The notes under the pieces: model-generated | Told to the model about the DNA's origin: nothing | The model's database searches: none | The model's input: only the letters and a program-made list of their open reading frames with translations | Translations under genes and position numbers: made by a program | From: Roseivivax lentus | GTDB lineage: Bacteria; Pseudomonadota; Alphaproteobacteria; Rhodobacterales; Rhodobacteraceae | Assembly (NCBI RefSeq): GCF_900156805.1 | Contig: NZ_FTOQ01000001.1 | Coordinates: forward strand, 372,001-436,000 | Length of the DNA stretch: 64,000 nt | Direction of reading: 5' to 3' | Shown: positions 45,454 through 52,299 of the stretch, piece by piece | Layout of the letters: the number at the start of each line of letters is the position of its first letter | Numbering within the stretch: position 1 is the stretch's first letter

Positions 45454-45488
45454 CAAGGCTGCCTTGGCAGCCGCCGCGCTCCAGCGCC
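45454..45488 (+). repeat. Dispersed intergenic repeat, family B, copy 2 (core)
   Basis: 30 of 35 bases match 38938-38972. A further shared word GGCGCTTTGGT occurs at 45508-45518. The 3' end of the core runs into the left arm of the 21-bp inverted repeat. Confidence 0.6.
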
Positions 45489-45616
45489 GGTCCGGCCCCA
45501 CCGGATCGGCGCTTTGGTCCCGCCAGCGCATCGCGCGACCGATGCGATGACGTGACGAGATAAAGCGCACTGGCCAGCCGTCGCTGCGCCGCTCCGCCGG
45601 ACCGGCGCTGGAGCGC
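45476..45616. repeat. Element bounded by perfect 21-bp inverted repeats
   Basis: The left arm at 45476-45496 (GCGCTCCAGCGCCGGTCCGG plus C) is exactly complementary to the right arm at 45596-45616, with 99 bp between. It contains no open frame of note. The arms could form a long stem or mark the ends of a small mobile or REP-like element. Confidence 0.7.
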
Positions 45617-45629
45617 CGGATCCGGGCAC

Positions 45630-45659
45630 GAAAAACGCCGGTCCCTGAAGACCGGCGTT
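45630..45659 (-). terminator. Rho-independent terminator of ppaC
   Basis: Minus strand: 10-bp stem AACGCCGGTC / GACCGGCGTT (45650-45659 and 45634-45643) with a 6-base loop, followed by a T run. 24 bp after the ppaC stop. Confidence 0.9.
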
Positions 45660-45683
45660 TCCAGATACCGTTTCGCCTGGCGC

Positions 45684-46604
45684 TTACGCCTTCAGGTTCG
45701 GGATGATCTGCTTCTTGCGGCTCATGACGCCGGGCAGGACCACCGTGTCGCCCGAGACTGTCGCGTCGAAGCTCTTCTCGGCGATGGTCTTCACCCGGTC
45801 GTTCGGGATCAGCATCGTCGCCTCTTCGTTCAGGATATCGACGATGAACAGCGTCACCTCGTCGACACCGTCCTCGGCGCAGACCTCTTTCATCGAGGCC
45901 ATCAGGCTGTCCTTGCGCGACAGCACCTGCTCGGGCGCGGTGGTTTCCAGCACCGAGACGCGCAGTTTCACACCGTCCACGGTGTATTCCTTGGAATCCA
46001 TCCGGATCAGCTCGGCATCGGAGAATTCCGACACGTCGGACTTGGCCGCGAACATCTCGGCGGCATAGGCGGAGATATCGAGCCCCAGATCCTCGGCCAG
46101 CGCATGCGCGATGGCCTTGTCTTCCTGCGTCGTGGTGGGCGAGCGGAATTCGAGCGTGTCGGACAGGATGCAGGTCAGCATCGCGCCTTTGATCTCTTTC
46201 GGCGCCTGTGCCATGTCCTTGCCGATCATCTTCCACATGATCGTGGCGGTGCAGGCCAGCGGCTCGACCCGGATCTCGATCGGACCCTTGGTCTCGAGCC
46301 CGCCCACCAGCTTGTGGTGGTCGATGATGCCCTGGATATCGGCGCTGTTGATGTTCTCGGGCAGTTCGGCGGGATTGTTGGTGTCGACGATGACGACCGG
46401 CGCGCCGTCATCGAGCTTGCCGAGAACGCGCGGCATGGTCAGGCCCCAGCGCTCCAGCATGAAGGCGGCCTCGGTGTTGGGCTGGCCCAGCAGCACCGGC
46501 TCGGCCTTCTGGCCCTTGATCTCGTTCAGGTACCACGCCCAGATGATCGGGCTGCCGGTGGAATCGGTATCGGGCGATTTGTGGCCGAAAACCTGGATCG
46601 TCAT
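45684..46604 (-). CDS. ppaC: Manganese-dependent inorganic pyrophosphatase
   Basis: A 306-residue family II pyrophosphatase of the DHH group, splitting pyrophosphate made by biosynthetic reactions. All signatures are present: FGHKSPDTDS (6-15; His8, Asp12, Asp14), VDTNN (Asp74), the DHH motif at 95-97, SDTLEFRSPT near 148, and the C-terminal phosphate clamp SRKKQIIP (294-301). GGAG precedes the ATG. It is 92 bp downstream of the YggS gene on the same strand and has a strong terminator. Confidence 0.95.
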   Translation of the reverse strand: MTIQVFGHKSPDTDSTGSPIIWAWYLNEIKGQKAEPVLLGQPNTEAAFMLERWGLTMPRVLGKLDDGAPVVIVDTNNPAELPENINSADIQGIIDHHKLVGGLETKGPIEIRVEPLACTATIMWKMIGKDMAQAPKEIKGAMLTCILSDTLEFRSPTTTQEDKAIAHALAEDLGLDISAYAAEMFAAKSDVSEFSDAELIRMDSKEYTVDGVKLRVSVLETTAPEQVLSRKDSLMASMKEVCAEDGVDEVTLFIVDILNEEATMLIPNDRVKTIAEKSFDATVSGDTVVLPGVMSRKKQIIPNLKA

Positions 46605-46696
46605 GGGTGTCTCCTCGTCTCGTACATGAATTTGCGCGCCTTATAGAAGCGCCTCCCGGCGATGTCACCCATCCGCGGAAGGCGTCGGGCGTGGCG

Positions 46697-47350
46697 CTAG
46701 TCGTAGACCCGTTCGCCGAAGATCGCGGAGCCCACGCGGATGTGTGTCGCCCCGAGCCCGATGGCCTCCTCGAAATCGCCGGACATGCCCATCGAGAGGC
46801 CGTCCAAGCCGTTTCGCTCCGCGAGCTTCTTCAGCAGCGCGAAATGCAGGCTCGGCGTCTCCTCCACCGGCGGAATGCACATCAGCCCGACGACCGGCAG
46901 ATCGAGGTCCCGGCATTCCTGCACGAAGCCGTCGATCCGGTCCGGGCCGATCCCGGCCTTCTGGTCTTCCTCGCCGGTATTGACCTGCAGGAAGATATCC
47001 GGGCAGGCACCCAGTTCCTGCGCGATGCGCGCGATGCTCTTGGCGAGTTTCGGACGGTCGACGGAATGGATGGCCGAGAAGAGCTCCATCGCCCGGCGGG
47101 TCTTGTTGGATTGCAGCGGGCCGATCAGATGCACCTTCGCGTCCGGATAGGTCTCCTGGAAGGCGGGCCACTTGCCCTCGGCCTCCTGCACCTTGTTCTC
47201 GCCGAAGAGCCGGTGACCTTCCTTCAGAACGGCCTCGACCCGCTCATTGGGCTGCACTTTCGATACGGCGATCAGGTGGATGTCGCCGGCGTCCCGGCCC
47301 GCTTCCGCGGCGGCCTTGGCGATGCGGTCGTTGATCTCTTTCAGTCCCAT
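46697..47350 (-). CDS. YggS family pyridoxal-phosphate homeostasis protein
   Basis: A 217-residue TIM-barrel PLP-binding protein. The PLP lysine is K31 in LIAVSKVQPNE, followed by FGENKVQEAEGK and HLIGPLQSNKTRRA, all conserved. Members keep the level of vitamin B6 vitamers and amino acids balanced and have no known enzymatic reaction. The start at 47350 overlaps the last 10 bp of the sulfotransferase gene, so the two are coupled. An extended upstream frame exists but is unlike the family. Confidence 0.92.
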   Translation of the reverse strand: MGLKEINDRIAKAAAEAGRDAGDIHLIAVSKVQPNERVEAVLKEGHRLFGENKVQEAEGKWPAFQETYPDAKVHLIGPLQSNKTRRAMELFSAIHSVDRPKLAKSIARIAQELGACPDIFLQVNTGEEDQKAGIGPDRIDGFVQECRDLDLPVVGLMCIPPVEETPSLHFALLKKLAERNGLDGLSMGMSGDFEEAIGLGATHIRVGSAIFGERVYD

Positions 47351-48825
47351 GGCGTGTCTCCCCAGGCCGCGATGAACGGGGCCAGTTCTGTCTCGAATTT
47401 GGTCCAGGCCGCCGCGCGCCCGGCATGGATCGGCTGGCGCACCTGCGCGATACTGAGCGTCTTCACCGCCGCTTTCGACTTGTGAAAGCTGAGGCAGGCC
47501 TCTTCCCATTCAAGCCCTGCCGCCGCGATCAGCCGGCGCGCCTCGGGCTCCGGCGAATGCACCAGGTCCTCGTAGCGCACCTCGACCAGCCGATCGCCGA
47601 GGCGGCCTTTCCAATAGGTGATGCTGGCGCGGAAGTCCTTGATCGCGCTTGCGATATCGCGCAGGTCGTTGCCGTAGCGATGGCTGCCCGTGGTAAAGTG
47701 ATTGCGGTAGATCGAGAGCGCGATGTCGCGCGGATCGCGGTGGATCACGATGAACCGCGCGCCCGGCAGGGCCCGTGACAGGTAGCCGTAGATCAGGTGG
47801 TTCTGGATCGACTTGTCGGTGAAGACGCCCGCCCGCGCGCCGGTATCGCGCCGCGCAAGGGCGCGGTAGGCGCGGGCAAACTCCGCGATCTGCGCCTCGG
47901 GGATGGCGCGCAGGGGCGCCATCTGCCCGTTCTTCACGAAGTCCGACCAGACCAGTTTCAGCGCATGGGCGAGCTCGCCCCCGGCGGTCGCCTCGCTGTG
48001 CGCGGCGATGATCTGTTCGGCCAGCGTGGTGCCCGACCGGGGCATGCCGGTGACGAAGACGGGATGCGGCGCCTCGGGATCGCCGACAGGCGCGAGGTCC
48101 GCGCCCTCCTGTGCTGCGCGGATCGCCAGTTGCTCGGCCCGGCGTGCGGCGTCGTCATAAGGCGCCATCCGGCGCTGCAGCCCGTTGGCCTTGTGCAGCG
48201 CGGCGAAGGCCTCGGCGCCCCGGTCCTGATCGAACAGCGCCTTGGCCATGGCGAAATACGCCTGCGCGCGGGCCTCGTCGGTGGTTTTCGGGTTGTTCAG
48301 CGTCTTGCGCAAGGCATGCAGGAGCGGGTCGTCCGCGCCGATCTTCTGGCCCGCGAAGAACATCCGGTACAGCGATCCCTCGCGCGGATGACGCCGCAGG
48401 AGGTGGCGGAAGATCGCCTCGGCCTCGTCGAACCGCCCGATCCGCTGGAGATAAAGCGCCTTGTCCGCGCGCGGTCCGATCTTCGACGGCGCAGCCCTGA
48501 TGCGCCCGTCATGGGCGGCCAGCGCGGCGTCGGCATCGCCCGCGGCCGCGTAGGCGTCGGTGGCGGCGTCCAGCAGCGCGGGCTCGTCGGGTTTCAGCGC
48601 CAATGCGCGGGTCAGATAGGCGGCGCGCGCGGCATGGTCGCCCGAAAGATGCGCCACGCGCGACAGCTGGAACTGGATTTCCGGCTGATCCGGGCGCGCC
48701 TTGTCCAGCGCCTCGAAGGTCGTGCGCGCCTCGCCCAGCCGTCCGGCCTGCAATGCCGCAAGACCCGCCTGGTAGCGGGCCGTCAGCTCTCCGGTTCGGG
48801 CGGTCTGGTTCGGGTTGCGGGCCAT
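47341..48825 (-). CDS. TPR-repeat sulfotransferase
   Basis: A 494-residue protein. The first ~230 residues form tetratricopeptide repeats (ARYQAGLAALQAGRLGEA, AAYLTRALALKPDEP and others). The C-terminal part is a PAPS-dependent sulfotransferase: 5'-phosphosulfate loop FVTGMPRSGTTLAEQII (about 253-269) and 3'-phosphate motif IVIHRDPRDIALSIYRN. Such proteins sulfate polysaccharides, peptides or lipids; the acceptor is unknown, though a link to surface polysaccharide is possible since capsule-export genes and a glycosyltransferase are in the window. No signal peptide. Overlaps the YggS gene by 10 bp. Confidence 0.87.
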   Translation of the reverse strand: MARNPNQTARTGELTARYQAGLAALQAGRLGEARTTFEALDKARPDQPEIQFQLSRVAHLSGDHAARAAYLTRALALKPDEPALLDAATDAYAAAGDADAALAAHDGRIRAAPSKIGPRADKALYLQRIGRFDEAEAIFRHLLRRHPREGSLYRMFFAGQKIGADDPLLHALRKTLNNPKTTDEARAQAYFAMAKALFDQDRGAEAFAALHKANGLQRRMAPYDDAARRAEQLAIRAAQEGADLAPVGDPEAPHPVFVTGMPRSGTTLAEQIIAAHSEATAGGELAHALKLVWSDFVKNGQMAPLRAIPEAQIAEFARAYRALARRDTGARAGVFTDKSIQNHLIYGYLSRALPGARFIVIHRDPRDIALSIYRNHFTTGSHRYGNDLRDIASAIKDFRASITYWKGRLGDRLVEVRYEDLVHSPEPEARRLIAAAGLEWEEACLSFHKSKAAVKTLSIAQVRQPIHAGRAAAWTKFETELAPFIAAWGDTPWD

Positions 48826-48850
48826 GCCTTCGGTCTAGGTGGCATCCGCG

Positions 48851-48882
48851 CAAAAGAAAAGAGCGGGCCCGAAGACCCGCTC
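48851..48882 (-). terminator. Rho-independent terminator of the porin gene
   Basis: Minus strand: stem GAGCGGG / CCCGCTC (48876-48882 and 48861-48867) with an 8-base loop, then TTTTCTTTTG. It lies between the porin stop and the sulfotransferase start. Confidence 0.9.
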
Positions 48883-48905
48883 TCTCATCCAATCTCCGGG
48901 GGAGA

Positions 48906-49964
48906 TTAGAAGTTCATGCGTGCACCCAGCGAGAAGGTGTCGGAGTCGTCCTCGACGCCGCCGATGTCCGTCTCGGTGTAGCCGTAGCCAGCGCGCAGCT
49001 GGAAGCCGCCGCCGAGGTCGTAGGTTGCGGCCAGGCCGTAACCTTCGGAGGTGTCGTCCTCGTCGATGGTGTAGATGCCGTAGTTCAGGCCGATGGCCAG
49101 GGCATTCATGGTGTAGCCGATGCCGACGCCGACGTGGTTTGCATCATCTGCGCCTGCGAGAGCGCCGGTGTTGTCGTCGTCGATGTCCCACGCGCTGTAG
49201 GTCACGCCGAGCGACAGGCCGTTGGCCAGACCGCCGGTCAGAGCAACGGAGACGATCTCTGCGTTGTCTTCCTGCGCCTGGTAGCCGATGCCTGCGTTCA
49301 GGTCGACGCCGCCGACGTTGGCCGCGTAGCTGAAGCCGACTGCGAAGATGTCGTCGCTGTCGTCTGCGCCGTTTGCTTCCTGCTCAGCCGAGAGCGATGC
49401 CGTGATGGCGCCGATCGCGTAGTCGAGACGTGCGATCTGGCCGTCGCCGGAGTTCAGCAGGCCGCCTTCGAAGGCTTCGCCAGCGTCGTAGCCGCCGTGG
49501 ATGGTCTCGTCGTCTGCGAGCGAGCCGCCTGCGAGGGCCATCTCGGGAACGCGTGCGTCGAGTGCGCCGTCGGTGTCGCCCATGGTCAGGGTCACGCCGC
49601 CGAAGGAGACGAAGATCGACTCACCGCCCTGACGGGCCGCAGCGAACGAGCCCGACGAAGCATCGATGGTGCAAACCTCGGTGCCGCCGGCAAAGTTGTC
49701 GGCCAGGCCCGGTGCGTCGGTCAGCGTGCAGCTGTCGGTGCCGCCATCGGACTCGTCGAGATCGACGTTGGCGCCGAAGGTCAGGCCGTTGTCTGCTTCA
49801 CCGGACATGGTGAAGGTGACGTCGATGTCGGTGAAGAACTGGGTGTCGATGTCTTCGCCGCCGAAGATACCCATTTCTGCAAAGCCGGACAGTGCGATGT
49901 CCTGAGCCGATGCGACGCCTGCAGTTGCAACGAGCGCGGTCGATGCAAGAAGAAGCTTTTTCAT
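48906..49964 (-). CDS. Outer-membrane porin (Rhodobacter type)
   Basis: A 352-residue general-diffusion porin. The signal peptide is MKKLLLASTALVATAGVASA; the mature protein begins QDIALSGFAEMG and ends in phenylalanine (GARMNF), the signal for outer-membrane assembly. It is acidic, rich in glycine and built of alternating beta strands, with a short cysteine pair in an extracellular loop (CTLTD...EVCTI). Codons are strongly biased and uniform, consistent with high expression. GAGGG before the ATG at 49964. Monocistronic, with its own terminator, and divergent from the DUF3576 gene. Confidence 0.9.
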   Translation of the reverse strand: MKKLLLASTALVATAGVASAQDIALSGFAEMGIFGGEDIDTQFFTDIDVTFTMSGEADNGLTFGANVDLDESDGGTDSCTLTDAPGLADNFAGGTEVCTIDASSGSFAAARQGGESIFVSFGGVTLTMGDTDGALDARVPEMALAGGSLADDETIHGGYDAGEAFEGGLLNSGDGQIARLDYAIGAITASLSAEQEANGADDSDDIFAVGFSYAANVGGVDLNAGIGYQAQEDNAEIVSVALTGGLANGLSLGVTYSAWDIDDDNTGALAGADDANHVGVGIGYTMNALAIGLNYGIYTIDEDDTSEGYGLAATYDLGGGFQLRAGYGYTETDIGGVEDDSDTFSLGARMNF

Positions 49965-50300
49965 TGTTTCCCTCATGTGTTCGTAAGGCACGTACCAATC
50001 CGGATATCCGGCCTTGATGCGGTTTCTATGCGCCGAGGGGGGCGGGGGTTGCAAGCGGACCCGCCGGGGCCTTCGGAACATTCATGTCCGTGATGCACAT
50101 TTGCCACAAGGATTTCACACCCCCGCCACAAGGCCCTGCGGGGACGGGCCGGACGGCGCCGCGGGCCTGCGGACCGTGTCGCCCGCGCGGTTCCGGGGCG
50201 GCCGGACAAATGCCCGAAACGGCGGAAACCATTGACGACTTGTTCCGGCAGGGCGCGGCTAGTAAGGAATATTGCGACGCATAGGTGGAAGGGACCAGAC
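49965..50300. promoter_or_regulatory. 336-bp divergent control region of porin and DUF3576 genes
   Basis: No gene. It should carry the strong porin promoter and that of the lipoprotein gene. A TTGACG box occurs at 50232-50237 upstream of the plus-strand gene, but no -10 with 16-18 bp spacing follows. The porin leader is about C-rich; I see no clear operator. Confidence 0.5.
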
Positions 50301-50807
50301 ATGACAGCCAAGCGGATCGCAAACGCGTTCGGTCTGATCGGCCTTTCGGCGCTTCTCGTAGGCTGCGGCATGTTCCAGCGCGACCCCGCCGCCCCGCCGG
50401 TTGAAACCCGTCCGGCGCAGGAGATCCTCGACCAGGAAATCTACGGCGACGAAGGTCCGCCCTCGTCGACGATCTGGGATTTCTTCCGCGGCAGCCAGGA
50501 CGCCGAGAATGTGGGCTCGGTCAACCGCTACATCTGGAATGCCGCGCTCGAGACGCTGAGCTTCCTGCCGCTCGACAATGTCGATCCGTTCACCGGGGTC
50601 ATCTCCACCGGCTACGGGACGCCGCCGGGGGGCGGGCGCGCCTATCGCGCGACGGTCTATGTCTCCGATCCTGCGCTCGATGCGCGGTCGCTGAACGTCG
50701 CGCTGATGACCCGCTCCGGCCCCGCCAGCGCCGCGACGGTGCTCGCGGTCGAGGATGCGATCCTGACCCGCGCCCGGCAGCTGCGGCAGCGGGATTCCCG
50801 TTACTGA
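50301..50807 (+). CDS. DUF3576 lipoprotein
   Basis: A 168-residue lipoprotein: lipobox LVGC with Cys22. The conserved part, NRYIWNAALETLSFLPLDNVDPFTGVISTGY (by segments), is the DUF3576 core, a domain found mostly in alphaproteobacteria and of unknown function, probably in the cell envelope. The ATG at 50301 with GGAAGGGA upstream is preferred over one at 50232. The next plus-strand gene is leuS, but a minus-strand glycosyltransferase lies between. Confidence 0.88.
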   Translation: MTAKRIANAFGLIGLSALLVGCGMFQRDPAAPPVETRPAQEILDQEIYGDEGPPSSTIWDFFRGSQDAENVGSVNRYIWNAALETLSFLPLDNVDPFTGVISTGYGTPPGGGRAYRATVYVSDPALDARSLNVALMTRSGPASAATVLAVEDAILTRARQLRQRDSRY

Positions 50808-50855
50808 CGGTGTGGCCCGAGCGCATGATCCGCGGGGCGTGTGCCGCCCCGCGCC

Positions 50856-52115
50856 TCAATCCATCGGCGGACGCGAAGACCGCGCCGACAGGTCCTCGAC
50901 CCATTTGACCAGTTGCGGCAGGCAGCGCGTGCGCAGGTCGTAATTCTCCACCACATGCGCCCGCGCCCGCGCACCCAGCGCCTTGCGCGCCGCCGCATCC
51001 TCGGCAAGGCGCGACACCTTCTCGACCAGCGCCGGACCGTCGAAGAAATCCGTGAGCCAGCCCTGAACGCCGTCCTCCAGCACTTCGCGCACCGGCGGCG
51101 TGTCGCTCGCCACGATGGCGGCGCCCACGCTCATCGCTTCCAGCAGCGACCAACTCAGCACGAAGGGATAGGTCAGGTAGACATGCACCCGCGCCACCTG
51201 GATCAGCGCAAGGTAGCGGGCATACGGCACCCGCCCGAGAAAATGCACGCGCGCCCAGTCGGCATCGGGGATCTCGCCGCGCACCTCGTCGATGAAGATC
51301 TGCTTCCAGCTTTGCCCGCCGGGCGCCCGGGCGCCGTAGCTGACCTCGTCGCCGCCCAGCAGCACGACCCGCGCCTTGGGCCGTTCGCGCAGAAGGCGCG
51401 GCAGCGCGCGCATGAAGACGTGATAGCCCCGGAACGGCTCGAGATTGCGGTTGATGAAGGAAATTACCTCGTCGTCCCGCGTCAGCATGGTTCCGTCCTC
51501 CAGCGTCAGCGCCGCATCGGGGTTCGGGCGCACGAGGTCGGTATCGACGCCGTCGTGGATCACCCGCAGCCGGTCCTGGAACCGCTCCGGGAAGGTGTCC
51601 GCCTGGAAACGCGTGGGGCTGAGGCCCGCATCCATGATCTCTTCGTGCAGGCGGTTGTTGATGTTCTTCATCCGCAGCTTGAGCGGCACGTCCGCCGCGA
51701 CCTTCGGCGGAAATTCCGGATCGAAGGCGGAAAAGAGTGGATCCGACAGGTGGTAGAGCTCGCAATAGAGACCCATCCGCGCCTCGGGCCAGATATCCTT
51801 CAGGAACAGGGGCTCGCCCCAGCCGTGATGGGCGAGGATCACGTCGGGCAGATAGCCCTGCTGCCGCAGCCCCAGAGCGGCGCGATAACACGCCGTCGCG
51901 CGCAGGAGCTTGGTCTCGAAATCCGCGAGCAGCGGGAAGATGTCCTTGGTGGACTTGCCGGTGATCTCGTAGGGCAGGATGCGCACTCCCTGCCACATGG
52001 TGGGCTTTTTCACCTTGGGGGTCAGGGCCGTGACCTGATGGCCCTGGCGCACCAGTTCCGGGGCGAGGTGCTTGTATTGTCCGGGGAAGTTCTGGTGGAT
52101 GCAGAGGATGTTCAT
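50856..52115 (-). CDS. Glycosyltransferase family 4 protein
   Basis: A 419-residue GT-B-fold sugar transferase. The N-terminal acceptor domain opens MNILCIHQNFPGQYKHLAPEL (first 20 residues shown in part). The C-terminal donor domain has INRNLEPFRGYHVFMRALP, VHFLGRVPYARYLALIQ and the nucleotide-sugar motif with conserved glutamate in SWSLLEAMSVGAAIVAS. Cytosolic or membrane-associated; it may build a capsule or other surface glycan, but acceptor and donor are unknown. Stand-alone gene facing the DUF3576 gene. Confidence 0.88.
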   Translation of the reverse strand: MNILCIHQNFPGQYKHLAPELVRQGHQVTALTPKVKKPTMWQGVRILPYEITGKSTKDIFPLLADFETKLLRATACYRAALGLRQQGYLPDVILAHHGWGEPLFLKDIWPEARMGLYCELYHLSDPLFSAFDPEFPPKVAADVPLKLRMKNINNRLHEEIMDAGLSPTRFQADTFPERFQDRLRVIHDGVDTDLVRPNPDAALTLEDGTMLTRDDEVISFINRNLEPFRGYHVFMRALPRLLRERPKARVVLLGGDEVSYGARAPGGQSWKQIFIDEVRGEIPDADWARVHFLGRVPYARYLALIQVARVHVYLTYPFVLSWSLLEAMSVGAAIVASDTPPVREVLEDGVQGWLTDFFDGPALVEKVSRLAEDAAARKALGARARAHVVENYDLRTRCLPQLVKWVEDLSARSSRPPMD

Positions 52116-52299
52116 CGGCCGTCCCGGTGGTGTCGGTGCTGCCCTTCTGTGGCACGGAGAGCCCGGCTTCGCCTAGCGCCCCCGCAGCCGACGCGCCGCC
52201 CCTGTGCCCATCCTGCCGCCCTTATGGGTGGACGCCAATGCGCTGCCGCCCTATCACGCCCGGTGAGTTACAGATCATGCCCGCGAGAGGGGAGCTTCC

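Larger units (their letters stand above)
45302..45683. other. 382-bp intergenic region between the HAD gene and ppaC
   Basis: No credible gene. It holds copy 2 of family B (45454-45488), a perfect 21-bp inverted repeat (45476-45496 and 45596-45616) and the ppaC terminator (45630-45659). The promoter of the minus-strand HAD gene should be in the first 100 bp, but no clear -35/-10 is visible. Confidence 0.7.

Noticed and set aside
50232-50265. A sigma-70 promoter with TTGACG and TAGTAA before the DUF3576 gene
   Set aside because: The spacing between the two boxes is 22 bp, too long for a usual promoter.
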